DNA of 64,000 nucleotides from Blumeriella jaapii (lineage: Eukaryota; Ascomycota; Leotiomycetes; Helotiales; Drepanopezizaceae): contig VWND01000095.1 of the NCBI GenBank assembly GCA_009599575.1, positions 62,001 through 126,000 of the forward strand, read 5' to 3'. The stretch's first letter is position 1. Each line of letters opens with the position of its first letter. Below, piece after piece: positions 45,331-56,699 of the stretch. Made by a program: the position numbers and the translations under genes. Below the pieces are notes generated by a model, which worked only from the letters and a program-made list of their open reading frames with translations, was not told the origin of the DNA and ran no database searches.

Positions 45331-46912
45331 TGGTTTAGCGAATAAAATAAAAGCATTTTGCTTTTTTATAATTCGCTGGCTTAATTATGCAGCTATAATA
45401 TTTGCAAATACGATATTTGCATTAATAATATATATATTTGTTTTTTATTTATACATTTGAATTCCATTTATATTTAAGATAAAGGTTTTTTTTTTAATAA
45501 ATACGCTTTCGGGAATGTTTTTTCTTTTATTAGTAAAAATCGTTTTCGCATTTTTTCTGTTTTCCAAGCAATCGTTCTATTTCGTACTTTTTATTTTTAA
45601 GCGAATAGTATTTAACCAGCTTTAGTTTTCAGCTTTGTTAAAAAGGCTTATTTCTGCTTCCGTCGGGCCGAAGCAAATCGCTTCGTATTTATTAATATAA
45701 CAAATATTATTATTTATATAAAAATTAAATGCTTTGCATTTTAAGCGAATATAAGATTTTTCGTAATAAATTTTTTTGTTGATACAAAACCTATATTTAA
45801 AACTATAAAATCTGTTTTAATAATTACTTTTATTATTTTAATAACCGCGATTTTGGTTTCCGCGTTGGTTTTTTTTTTTTTTTTAATAATCGTTATTATA
45901 ATTAATATTTCGCTAATTCTGATCGCTAGCATAAAAAGATTGCTATTAAGCAGCTATTATTTTTACGATGGCTTAGCGAAGCTAATCGTTTCGCGCATTT
46001 TAAAAAAAGTAATTGTTATAAAGATTATTTTAATCGTTTTTATTATCCGAGTTAACGTAAAAAAGTTTTTTCTGCTGCTGTATAAGATTTTCGATTTTGC
46101 TTTGAAATTTTTAAATTTTAATATCGGTAAATTTTAATACGAAAGTTTCGATATTTTTATTAAGCTTTTCCAAGCTAATAAAATTTTGCAAAACGATTAA
46201 ATAATATAATAATTAATTGTTTTTTGGCGATTTCGGTAACTTTTAATAGCTGGGCATATTTTTGCATTAAGACTTCTACGTCTTTTTTATAAATAGGAAA
46301 AAAAGATTTTTTTTGATTTATAGTTTTAATAGTACGTTCGTTTTAGTTTTGTTTAAAAACGAATTCTATAAATTTGAAATATTAATCGAAGGTTTCAGGG
46401 TTTTATTTATTAATTTTAAAATGCTTAATAATTTTATTGCGAATGCTAATTAAAAAGCCAAATAAAAACAGTTTTTTTTGCTTAATTTTGTTTAAGACTT
46501 TTTTGTTAACGAAAACGTTAAAAACTTTCGTATAAATACGATAATAAATTTTGAATTTTTTGATTTAGCGAATTATTATAATAAATTATTTAAAAAAAGC
46601 GATAGTATCGCGAATTTGCTAGCGATCGTAGTTTCGGAATTTCGATTTCAAAGCTTTAATTAGTTTGCGCCAGTTTCGAGCTTTAATAGCCTTTTATTTA
46701 TTTATCGATTTAATAATATTTTTAGTAATTAGGTTATAATAGCGAAAAAGCTTATCGAATATCTTAATTTCAAAAACTCCGAAATTTTTATAAATTTTTT
46801 TATATTTTTCGATAAAATCGGTAATATTAGCGCTACTGAATAAGAATGCACCAAGGGAGCCAGGGAAGAGTATGCGGCCTTGCATAAAAAAACGAAAAGC
46901 GTCGTTGTTTAT
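45331..46912 (-). pseudogene. C1 gag
   Basis: Start position 46910-46912 is ATA. Open stretch 46694-46885 reads QGRILFPGSLGAFLFSSANI and DFIEKYKKIYKNFGVFEIKI. Rest interrupted. Confidence 0.7.
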
Positions 46913-47655
46913 AATGTTAAGAAAAGTATTAGTAAAGTTTGAATTAAATAAATAAATGTTTTCTGAAATTGCAAGTTAAAAGTTTTTAGTATGAAAAAAA
47001 TCGTTTTTAATAAAAAAGCTATTAAAAAAATTTTTATGTTTTTTAAAAAAATTAAATGAAATAAGGTTGCGTTTAAATATTTAAATAATATATTAAAAAA
47101 CTTGTTTTTTAATAAATTAATTGGATTGATATAATATTGCTATATGATTTACGGTTTCGATATTCCGTGGCTCAGGCCAATGCACGTACAGCTATTTCTT
47201 TATTACTTTTAATAAAAAGCCGCAAATTGTAATTGTTACAATCACAAAGCGTAAAATCAGAAAGTTGAATTCTCGCCAAACGTTTGATTAAAAAAAATCT
47301 AATTCAGAAAGGCCGAGCGCAGCGGTCGAAGCGTATAAACCAATATTCGATTTATTATTTTTAAACAAAAAAGCGATTTTCGAGCTTTAAATTTCGCACG
47401 GTTCAGGATTGCCTGACCGTAATTTCAAACGTTTTAAAATATATTGTATTTTTGTAGTTTAATAATTGTGCGTAAAATAAGGAAAGTTATTAAAAGTTTT
47501 TTATATAATACAACTGCGAACAATACCATATAAAAAGTTTTTTAAACCGTAATAGCGAAATATCGAAATCGATTTTAATTATAAATTTAAAAAATGCATC
47601 GGCGAATATATAAAAACGAAACATCGAAGTTTAAATTCTTGCGTAAATTATCAAA
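46913..47655 (-). other. C1 5' leader and primer-binding site
   Basis: Leader as in C2. Primer site (about 47631-47655) is degraded to TGATAATTTACGCAAGAATT on the element strand. Confidence 0.55.
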
Positions 47656-47921
47656 TATAAAAATAGATAGGAAAACCAGACTGATACGGCCACGTGTCGA
47701 TAAGTAAAATAATCTAAGGAATCCCTAAAAAAAACTGAAAAAAAAAAAAAAATAAAAATAAAAATATAAATTGAACTGCGTATTTATAGTATTATCTAAA
47801 AGAATGCTTTGCTCTTATATCTGTTGAAGGTAGTTAGTGGCAGAGAGTTTCGGAAAGGTCTATGCCTCGACCATAGCTAAAACTACCAACTCCCATCAAT
47901 ACAAGGTATCACCGTTTTATA
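47656..47921 (-). repeat. C1 5' LTR
   Basis: Starts TATAAAAATAGATAGG (TG to TA), ends CACCGTTTTATA. The right flank (TTAATCGTATTTTTATTAAC) is family C protease-region sequence, which places C1 inside C4. Confidence 0.9.
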
Positions 47922-48443
47922 TTAATCGTATTTTTATTAACGGTAGTGTAAATTATTCGCTTATCGGTAATAATCGGAATATTATTAGCTTCGGCCGTTT
48001 TTTGGTTTATACAATTAATTTCGGCTCCGCTATTAAATAAAGCGAGAGCGGTCGTACTTTTCTTAAGTATAATTTTCATTTTTAAAACTTTTATAACCGT
48101 GTAAAAGCAGTTTCGTCGTTTTGATTTTTAAGTTTTTATAGCGAGAGCTAAAAAGCTGATTTTTTCCGAAGATTTCTTTTTATCGGCTAAATTAATTGCG
48201 GTGTTATAAATTTTTTTCTAGTTTTTTTCTAATTCAAAATCGTTTTTTTCTCGAATGATTTTAATCTTTTCGTTTTTTTTTAATATAGGGATTTGTTTAT
48301 TAATAATTTTATCGAATTTTTTTCCTGTATTAAATAAATCGCTGAATTTCAATTTAATTTTCTGTTTTATAATCTTTTTAATAGCTTTATCGACGGCTTC
48401 GGAGCTAATATATTTGTCGATTTATTTTTCGCTTCGTATTAAT
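47922..48443 (-). pseudogene. C4 pol: protease region, first fragment
   Basis: Matches C2 17683-18200. Contains the protease motif region (near 48020) and the charged KEK-rich upstream part. Cut by D at TSD TTAAT. Confidence 0.72.
48439..48443. repeat. Target-site duplication of D (TTAAT), left copy
   Basis: TTAAT at 48439-48443 recurs at 49519-49523 just outside the second D LTR. Confidence 0.85.
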
Positions 48444-48660
48444 TGTTACGATCCTGGCCGGTGGTAAATGGCCAGTGGTAGTTCTGCCAGTGGTAATTGC
48501 CAGTAGTAAATTGGTTTAAGGCTTGCGCACGGACCCCTACCAACCTGTATTTAATAGTTCAGAGCTCCCGTTTACCTTAGAGCTCTTCACCTTAGTATTC
48601 AACGTACACGCGTATCTTTCGGCCCATATCATTATAATCACCCCTAAGCCAGCTGTCATA
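48444..48660 (+). repeat. D 5' LTR
   Basis: Starts TGTTACGATCCTGGCCGG; ends CCAGCTGTCATA. The last bases may derive from TCACA. Contains repeated GCCAGTGGTA blocks. One difference from 49302-49518 (ATTATAATC against ATTATGATC). Confidence 0.9.
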
Positions 48661-49081
48661 TAATACTAAGGTCAAACATACACACACTCCGCTGAGAAGC
48701 TTTGTATCTAGCTGGGAAGCTTTGTATCCACGGTTAAGGACTCGATCTGCCTCTGCAACTTGAACTCCTTTCAGGCCGCCCGTACCGACGTTTATTCATC
48801 GGTGCCTCGATTAATATTCCCTTCCATTGATCTTGTTTCCAAAAAAAGCTGGAGCCCGTCCCTCATTTCGACCTGCCTTTGCAATTCGAAACCCTCTTTC
48901 TTTTAATACGATTCGACCTTTTTACCAAGCCTGTCGATTTACGAGCTCGCACCTTACTGCTACTAGAGCTTGCACCTAACTGCATACTATTCAATACGAT
49001 TCGACCTTTTCGCTGAGCCTGTCGATCTACTAAAGCTTGCACCTGACTGCATACAACACTGGCAATTTACGTCTGCCTACG

Positions 49082-49220
49082 CGATCAAAACGGCTGGCAA
49101 CCTACCTCTGCCTATACGATTAAAACGGCTGGCAACCTACCCCTGCCTATACGATTAAAACGGCTGGCAACCTACGCCTGCCTTTGCGACAAAATGGCTG
49201 GCAACCTACGTCTGCCTGAT
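49082..49220 (+). repeat. 35-bp tandem repeat, four units, in D
   Basis: Units begin CGATYAAAACGGCTGGCAAC and end CTGCCTATA; start positions 49082, 49117, 49152 and 49187 (last unit slightly short). A weaker fifth copy precedes at about 49058. Confidence 0.9.
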
Positions 49221-49286
49221 GGGTTGAAAATATGGAAGGAAATACGGGTTAGGTTCTACGGCTTCAGATCTGGGGACCAGTTCTTC

Positions 49287-49301
49287 GAAAGGGAGGGGTA
49301 G
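49287..49301 (+). other. Polypurine tract of D
   Basis: GAAAGGGAGGGGTAG immediately before the 3' LTR; sets the + orientation. Confidence 0.8.
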
Positions 49302-49518
49302 TGTTACGATCCTGGCCGGTGGTAAATGGCCAGTGGTAGTTCTGCCAGTGGTAATTGCCAGTAGTAAATTGGTTTAAGGCTTGCGCACGGACCCCTACCA
49401 ACCTGTATTTAATAGTTCAGAGCTCCCGTTTACCTTAGAGCTCTTCACCTTAGTATTCAACGTACACGCGTATCTTTCGGCCCATATCATTATGATCACC
49501 CCTAAGCCAGCTGTCATA
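49302..49518 (+). repeat. D 3' LTR
   Basis: Near-identical to 48444-48660. Confidence 0.9.
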
Positions 49519-49761
49519 TTAATAATAGGCGTTTAAAAGCTGGTATTTTCTGAATAATTTAAACCGGAATATCGGTGTCGATATTTTTTATATCGTCGTT
49601 AATTTCTTTTATTATAAGCGTTTTTCTGATAGTTTTATCGAATCTTTTTCGAATTTCAAAATCTTTTTTTCTTTCGATTCTAACGTTTTTTTTTATTTCA
49701 ATTGGTTTAGCGAATAAAACAAAAGCATTTTGCTTTTTTATAATTCGCTGGTTTAATTATA
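49519..49761 (-). pseudogene. C4 pol/gag junction, second fragment
   Basis: Matches C2 about 18190-18440: charged region upstream of the protease. Bounded by D on the left and E on the right. Confidence 0.7.
49757..49761. repeat. Target-site duplication of E (TTATA), left copy
   Basis: TTATA at 49757-49761 recurs at 57112-57116. C3 shows the empty site (GATTATACAGC near 34000). Confidence 0.92.
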
Positions 49762-50172
49762 TGTTAGTAACCAACATCACGTGTATAAGTCAGGTGATCC
49801 GCCAAGACCTTCTGCCTCTTATTAACCCTCGAATAGCACTTTTTGCGGATAGGCCGTAGGGGCCGGATAATATTATAAAAGCTGGAAATAATATTTAAGT
49901 AAAACATTTTATAAAAGTGATTGCTAAAAAACCAGTTATTAGAATTATATTAAAAAGAATAAGAAAAGGTCGGGATAAAGGCTGGAAAGCATATTAAATA
50001 AGATTCGCCTGGTTTCCTGGGAAATACTTTTCTCGAGGATTTTATTTTTTTTTTGTATTTATATACGTTTTTTATTAAAAATATAAAAAGTAAAAATCAG
50101 TTTGACTATCAATTTAATTTTATTTAAGCTTTATTATTTAAATTAGTGTTTTTCTGCTTTTTAATTTTTATA
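49762..50172 (+). repeat. E 5' LTR (411 bp)
   Basis: Starts TGTTAGTAACCAACATCACG, ends TTTTTATA (CCTTACA in the partner). First about 110 bp unmutated, last 130 bp heavily C-to-T mutated. Confidence 0.92.
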
Positions 50173-51770
50173 TTTTAATTTTTTTATTTACCGAAACGAT
50201 AATTCGATATTATTAAAACAATTTCTTATTATATTATTATATTTATATCGTTATTATCGATATTATAACTTTTCGCATTCGCAGAAAACAAACATTTTCA
50301 GCTATTTAAAAAAACTCAGCATTTTCGGCTGCTTAAAAAAACCTCGTATTATCGTTTCTTTTAACGTTATCAGTTTTATTAAAAATCGAAAATACTTTAT
50401 TATTAAAGCGCGACGACTTTTCAATTCCTTTTATCGAAAAAATTATTAAAAAAGGCTACGCTTAAAGCGATTCGAAAAGACTTTTTACCGAAATCTTAAT
50501 TTATTTAGCTAATAAACGAATCCGCGCCGAATAAAAAGAAAACGATAAACGTAAAAAAATAAAAAAAATACGAGCTAAAATGAAGCAGAAAAAGACTAAG
50601 AAAAAAGTTTACGAAATAATTAAAAAATTCGAAAAAACCAAAAAACGCCGAAACGAATTTCGAAAAAAAATTAAATAATTTCAACGAAAACTCGACGCTT
50701 TCGAAAATATCGAAAAAGAAGTTTTTATATTTTTTAACATCGTCCCAATTAAAAAAAAACAGAAAATAATCCAAGCCGGCGATTATTATAAAATATTTTC
50801 GAAGCATTACGATAATAATACTTATTGAAAACGATTTAGCATTTTTTTTAAATATATTATACCTTTTATAAAAAACATAGCGAATTCGAGCCGAAAAGCA
50901 TTAAAAATAAAAGATTTTCTAATATATCGAAAGAAAAATATTAAAAAAACTTAATTTTTTATTCGGCGTGCAAAGCGAAACTTTCGCCAAAATAAAAAAG
51001 TAATATTTTATACCGATTAAAAAAAAATTAACGCCTGTGTTTTAGCTTTCGACGATAAAATAAAAAAAAAATAAACCGGATACGAACGACGTTTTACGAA
51101 TATTCGAACCATATAAAACGATTTCAAAAAATAAATATTAGATTTTTTAATAAATGCGAAAAATCGAAAAATCGCGGCTTTAAATTTATATAATAAAACG
51201 AAGCAAAAAAAATATAAATCAATTAACGATTTCGTTGTTTATTTAAATAATTTCGAACAGCAGTTATAAATAACAAACGATGCGACTAAAAGAAAAATGC
51301 TTTTCGCAAAACTCCGATTTACTTTTCGAAAAGAAATTATTAAACAAAGCAATATTACAGCTACAAATTCGTACGAAAAATTAATATTAATCGCTCGTCG
51401 TATCGAAAGTGTTAATAAAATCATTAGCGACGAAACGAAAAATAATAAACGACGAAACAAGCGCAAAAAAAAAAGAAAAGAAAAAAACTTATATTTACGA
51501 TTAAAACTCAAAGGTTAAAACAGATACATACCGTTTTCGATTCGAAAATACGTTATAAAAAAAAAAACGAAAGCGAAAAAACGATAATTTTAACAAAATC
51601 CTTTAAAATTTTAAAACTTTTAACGACTTTTTTTACTTTTCGAAATACAGTCGCTGCTAAAAAAAAAAGCATCGTATAGTTAATTATTCAAAAGTCGAAT
51701 ATTATAAATGCAATAAAAAAAAACATATAGTTTTAAACTGCTTCGAAGCTAACAAATCTAAAAATTCGAG
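50173..51770 (+). pseudogene. E leader and gag with degraded CCHC knuckle
   Basis: From about 50500 a + strand lysine-rich coiled-coil-like text appears (KKYELK, RKRLRKKF), then MLFAKLRFTFRKEIIKQSNI (51297 onward, open for 73 codons, with YEKLILIARRIESV). At 51699-51740 the text YYKCNKKKHIVLNC is a C-x2-C-x4-H-x4-C knuckle in which the first Cys is Tyr. Many stops; start unknown. 50173-50500 holds nothing recognised. Confidence 0.68.
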
Positions 51771-51779
51771 AAAAGCTTT

Positions 51780-52060
51780 CGCTCGATTTTAATTTCGTTG
51801 CTGCTAATAAGATCGAGCGAAAAAAAAAAGCAAAAAATAATAATTTCAATCGAAATTAAAAAAGCCAAAAGCGAAATTCGTACGAAACGAGCTTTTATCG
51901 ACTACGGCGCGAAAAAAAACTGCGTAATCCAAAAGTTATTAATTAAATATAAATGAAAATCAATTTAAAAATATATTGATTTATTTACGATTGAAAAAAA
52001 AAAAGTAATTATTTACGGTACGTATACGCAATTTATTCGCGCCATTGATAATTATAAAAT
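51780..52060 (+). pseudogene. E pol: aspartic protease
   Basis: RAFIDYGAKKNCVIQKL at about 51887-51940: D-Y-G-A replaces D-S-G-A (Asp at 51899-51901). No other long open frame. Confidence 0.72.
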
Positions 52061-52399
52061 AATTAAAAAAATATAAAACGATTTCGTAATTTGCGATATA
52101 AATATTCCAAAAGTTTTATTTATTTTAGGTTTTTTTTGGTTGCGAAATATCGATCCCGTTATAAGCTTTCGAGCTAAATCGTGGCGATACTTAATCGAAC
52201 GTTTACAATTTAATTTCGTTATAATCAAACGTTTTAAAAAGAAATCCAAAAGAAAGCAAGCGTTTTATATCGTTTTGAAAAAAGCTATTGAAAAATAATA
52301 TTAATTATCTTTTAAATACGACGATTACGCCGACGTATTTAACGATACCGCCGCGGTTATCCTAGCTTTTTATTATTTTATAAAACATCGAATAAACTT

Positions 52400-53080
52400 C
52401 GCGAAAAAAAAAAACCTTTTTTAAAAACTAATTTACTTTTTGTCGGAATCTGAACTTATCGAATTGCGCGAATATTTCGATTCGAACTTAGAAAAAGGCT
52501 GGATAAAAAAATCTATTAACCTTGCCGGCGCACCGGTAATATTTATACCGAAAAAAAACGGAAGTTTACGATTATGCGTCGATTATAAAAATTTAAACGC
52601 AATTACGGTTAAAAATCGAACTTTTCTATTTTTTATTAGCGAAACTTTGGATCGTTTAAAAAAAGCTAAAATATTTACTAAGCTAGATTTTATTTAAGCG
52701 TATTATCGCTTTCGAATAAAAAAAAAAAATAAATGGAAAACTGCGTTTCGCATTCGTTACGGACACTTCGAATATTACGTATTACTTTTCGGCCTTTCGA
52801 ACGTACTAGCAATTTTTCAAGCGTATATTAATCAAGCTTTAGTCGATTTAATAAATATTACGTATATAATTTACTTCGACGATATTTTAATATTTTTCGA
52901 AAATCCCGACGATTATATAAACGCGGTAAAAGAAATTTTCGAAAAACTTCGTATTAACAAACTTTACGGAAATCTGAAAAAATATGCTTTCGATACGAAT
53001 ACGGTTAAGTTCCTAAGTTTCGTCGTTATTTTTACGAAAATTAAAATAGATTCAAAGAAAATAAATAATATTCGGAAATA
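52400..53080 (+). pseudogene. E pol: reverse transcriptase with intact YFDD
   Basis: ELIELREYFDSNLEKGWIKK, PVIFIPKKNGSLRLCVDYKN, ETLDRLKKAKIFTKLDFI (first Asp), FRIRYGHFEYYVLLFGLSNV, then YFDDILIFFE at 52872-52901 with both aspartates kept. First 85 codons open (52440-52697). Better preserved than the A and C RTs, but with a stop at 52695 and others. Confidence 0.88.
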
Positions 53081-53910
53081 GCCTTTTTTTATTACGTAGC
53101 GAAATATTTAAATGTTTTTGAATTTTACTAACTTTTACAAACGTTTTATTAAAAACTACGCTAAGCTTTGCCGATTTATTATAGATTTTTTAAAAAAAAT
53201 GCAACGAAAGAAAATATCGGGCCTTTTTCGTTTTTTATTCGAAGCGAAGCTCGCTTTTTTACTTTTAAAAAAAAAGTTTTGTTAAATACCGATTTTACGT
53301 TATTTCGATTTTCGATTAAAAATTCAAATCGAAACAAACGCTTCGAAATTCGTTATAAACGAAATATTATTTTAATTATTCGGCGAAAATGCGAAAGCAC
53401 GTTAGCATTCTATCGCGTATTATTCGAAAAAGCTTTTTTTTATAAAACAAAAATACGAGGTTTACGACGCTAAGCTAATAGCTATAATTTACGCTTTTAA
53501 ACAATGGAACCAATATTTACGTAGCGTTTCCGACGTTATTATTATACGTACAAATTATTATAATTTAAAATACTTTTTTACGAAAAAACGTTTAAACGGA
53601 CGTTAAGCGAGATGGGCCGACGAATTAATTAAATACGATTTTGCAATCGAATATAAAACAGAAGTTTTTAATTCGGCGAATGGTTTTTTCCGCCGGCCAG
53701 ATTTAAAAAAAAATTTAAAAAAAAATAACGAGCAGTTGCTTACGTTGTATCGTAAGTTAAAATTAGCTTATTTAAGAAATTCTAAAGTGTTTTTCGCAGT
53801 AAAAATACGCTTAAAATCGGAGCATAAATTATTTCGCGCCGATAAGTATTCGAAGCTTTTGTTAACGGAATCAAAAGGTAAAAAGCAAACGGAAAAAAGC
53901 TAAATAAAAG
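53081..53910 (+). pseudogene. E pol: RNase H
   Basis: Connection FTNFYKRFIKNYAKLC (53125-53170), RNase H text SIAYYSKKLFF-like frame near 53400-53450, YDAKLIAIIYAFKQWNQYLR (53460-53520), RWADELIKYDFAIEYK (53610-53660). Frameshifts between blocks. Confidence 0.8.
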
Positions 53911-55200
53911 GTTTTTTCGCCGGATTATCTTTTGCTAATATTATTAATTGCAAATAATATATATTACGAAGCGTAGCCGTTGTATTATTATAATTCGAAA
54001 CGGCTAATAACGAGTTAGCAGAATCGATTTATAAAACTATTTTTAAATTGCAAAAATTTGATTTTTTTGTATTATAAAAGACGTACGAATCGGCTTCGCA
54101 AAGCAATCGAGCCGGATCCGAAGAATATTGGCGTATAAGCCAAAATAAATTATTATATTATAAAAAACGTGCGTATATTTCGAATAAAAGCGTTATTAAA
54201 AGCGAAATATTAAAAATTAATCACGACGATCCGACCGCCGGCCATTAAAGTTTTCGGCGAACGTTAAAACTGGTCGAAAAAAAGTATTTCTGGCCTGGTT
54301 TACGAAGCGACGTAAAACGTTACGTTAATACGTATAAAAAATGCTAGAAAGGCAAGCTTAAAAAGCACCGACTTTATAACGAATTAATTTTGTTTTCGAT
54401 TTTTACGAAACTTTGGGAAAAGATAATTATAAATTTTATTACGGATTTATTTTTTAGCAAAAAACGAAATCGTATTTACGATTCGATATTCGTTATAATA
54501 AACCGATATACGAAGCTGTCGAAATATATATCGATACAAAAAACGATTTCAGCTTTAAATTTGGCTGAGATATTTATATAATACGTTTATAAAGATTTTG
54601 ACTATTTTAAAAAGATTATTATAAACAAAAAATTAGTTTTTATTAGTAAATTTTGGTTTTTAATAATATTTCATTTATAAATACGACGTCGATTAAATAT
54701 CGCTTTTTATTTTCAGACCGATAGCCAAACGAAACGTTAAAATCAAATTTTAAAATTTTATTTTCGCACGTACTGCGATTATCGATAAAACGATTAGACT
54801 ACGAAGCTTGCTTTAGCCGAGTTTACGTATAACAATTCGATATACGCTTTTACGGGTTTTATTTTTTTTCGCATATTATACGGCTTTTATCCAGAATTTG
54901 GCAGCAACGTCGAAAGCGACGTCGTAAAAAAAAAGGTATCGTTAGCGGAAAAACGAGTTAAAATATTGCAAAAAAAAAAAAAAGTATTTAATAAAAAGTT
55001 AAAAAAAGCCAACGCGAATCATAAAAGGTTTTACGACGCTAAATATAAAAAAATTAAATTTCAAATAAGCGATAAAATATTATTGTCGATTAAAAACCTT
55101 CGATAGCTGCGATTTTTTCGAAAACTTTCAGATAAATATCTAAAGTTTTTCAAAATCAAACGAATTATATATAAGTACGGTCAAGTTTATTAATTCGAGC
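53911..55200 (+). pseudogene. E pol: integrase
   Basis: Zinc-binding part: INHDDPTAGH (54217) and VKRYVNTYKKC (54310). Core: IINFITDLFFSKKRNRIYDS (54410 onward, first Asp), ISKFW, then RRRLNIAF, TDSQTKR where the catalytic Glu has become Lys (near 54735), LALAEFTYNNSIYAFTG (54808-54860). Open for 63 codons at 54390-54581. Confidence 0.84.
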
Positions 55201-55299
55201 TTTTTTTTTAATATCGTATTTACGATACTTTTCACGTTTTTTTATTAAAACTTTAGCAGAATCGGAACGATACCGAGCCGAAGGATAATATAATAAAAT

Positions 55300-55475
55300 T
55301 TTAAAAACCCGAAGAATACGAGGTCAAATTAATATAAGTTTATAAAAATACAAAAAAGGGCCGATATTATTTGATGCGATAAAAAAGCTATTTATTAAGC
55401 GAAAACTTTTGGAAGCTAAAAAACTATTTTACGAACGCAAAAAAAATTGTAAAAAAATATTTGAAAAATACGATA
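55300..55475 (+). pseudogene. E chromodomain
   Basis: PEEYEVKLI, VYKNTKKGRYYLMR, KSYLLSENFWKLKNYFTNAK, KIVKKYLKN. Spacing of the YEV start, the W/Y strand and ENFW matches the chromodomain of chromoviruses; one W codon is now a stop. Confidence 0.85.
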
Positions 55476-55479
55476 AATA

Positions 55480-56699
55480 ATAGCAACGGAGCAATAACGA
55501 ATGCGCGCCGTAAAAGCAAAGAAAAAAAAACAAAAATACTTAGAAAATCTTAAAATCGCCGTTAAATTAATTTATTTTTATCGTTATTTTTTTTTTTTTT
55601 ATTATCGCTATTTTTTTTAGATTTAAAAATAGCGGCAGGCTAAAAAAAATTAATATTAAACGAATTCGCAAAATATTCGATTTATTCCAGTCAAAGCTTT
55701 TACGATAGCCGTAATCGAATTTTAAATTGCAATTACGATATTTTCGTAAAAATTCAGAATTTAATTTAATTAGTTAAAATAAGTTCGAGCGACGTTTTCG
55801 AAACGTCGAAAAATACGTTTTATATTAGCGTCGTTAAAAAAAGGGGCCGGCGCAGCTAAAACCTTCAAAACAACAGCAGCCGCCAAACCGGCAGGAACGA
55901 GCGCAGCAGCAGCAGCGGCAGCCCGAGCCGCGGCGCGATTCGTACGATTTCCGACTATTATAAAAGCCGAAGCGTCACCCTTTTTTAAACGATTTATATA
56001 AGCGTCGTAAATAATAAAATCGATAAAAATCTTCGCAAAAGCTTTGGCTTCGGCAGCAAAAGAAAAAAAAGCGGCAACGGCTATGATAACATCGAAACGA
56101 TTTATAAAATCGTTAAGGCCCGCGAAAAGAGTTTGCGCCTCGATGGCGCGTGCGACAAAAACCTATAATTAATTAAAAACGAATCCGAGTAAAAGTTTAG
56201 GAAACTTATAAAAAAGCATTAAATATGCGAAGCTTTACAGCGGTTGCATTTCACGCTGAAAAGCTCGAAAACGCAAAAAAGCAAAAAGTCCGCTGTAATG
56301 CTTTCGCGTAAAATCAGGCGGGCGCACCGAAGGCAGATAGAAATCAAAAGCATTTTAAAAATTCGCGGCGAACGCGGCGAAAAACAATTAATTAAAATAA
56401 AAAAAAGCTAATAAAAAAATAAAAATAAAAAAAAAAAGAAAAAATTAAGCAGGAAAATGACGGCCATTTTAAAAAAAAAGGCTTTTTCAACGAAAATGCG
56501 AGCGCTACCGAAAACAAAAAAAACAAAACAGCAGAACAGCTATAATTCACGACCGAAAGCGGAAAAACAGTTACAATTCACGACCAAAAGCGGACGAAAC
56601 CGCACGTTATTTCGAAAACGTAACGCACGCTATATACGGAAGCATACGTATAAAAAAATCAATCGCCTTTAGGAACTAAAAGCCTAAAAAAAAAGGTAA
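55480..56699 (+). other. E 3' region between chromodomain and LTR, with a GC-rich island
   Basis: About 1.2 kb with no recognised domain. Between about 55840 and 56180 the sequence is GC-rich with CAG/GCA repeats; one + strand frame reads an alanine-rich run (KPAGTSAAAAAAARAAARFV). Further on, 56457-56672 is an open, Lys/Arg-rich 71-codon frame starting MTAILKK. This may be an accessory ORF, but RIP prevents a clear call. An A-rich tract ending AAAAAAAAGGTAA abuts the LTR as polypurine tract. Confidence 0.55.

Larger units (their letters stand above)
8167..47921 (-). mobile_element. Element C1: family C gypsy element, interrupted by B and A2
   Basis: Pieces 8167-8738 and 37750-47921 join at the A2 TSD to give an uninterrupted match to C2 and C3. 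The 3' LTR and first part of the 3' ORF region lie beyond B, left of the window; the 5' LTR is 47656-47921. Its right flank is again family C interior, so C1 is inserted in C4, an element of its own family. Confidence 0.88.
48661..49301 (+). other. D interior, non-coding
   Basis: 641 bp without pol or gag motifs. Includes diverged duplications (AATACGATTCGACCTTTT at about 48906 and 48993; GCTTGCACCT-ACTGCATAC twice) and a 35-bp tandem array. A 62-codon ORF (48970-49158) runs through the repeats and is not credible as a gene. No tRNA-like primer site is obvious after the LTR. Confidence 0.75.
48444..49518 (+). mobile_element. Element D: 1.08-kb non-autonomous LTR element with B-type LTRs
   Basis: Two 217-bp LTRs differing at one base, a 641-bp interior with no protein domain, a polypurine tract before the right LTR, and 5-bp TSDs. 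GC content is much higher than the surroundings and RIP-type changes are almost absent. The size and lack of coding capacity fit a TRIM/SMART-type element; LTR ends, LTR inner blocks and polypurine tract match element B, the likely source of its replication proteins. Confidence 0.88.

Noticed and set aside
49082..49220. CRISPR-like array from regularly spaced repeats
   Set aside because: The units are directly adjacent with no unique spacers: a tandem repeat inside an LTR element.
56457..56672. 71-codon Lys/Arg-rich ORF in E as an independent gene
   Set aside because: It lies between chromodomain and 3' LTR in A-rich DNA, with no domain and no second copy to test it; mentioned only as part of the E 3' region.
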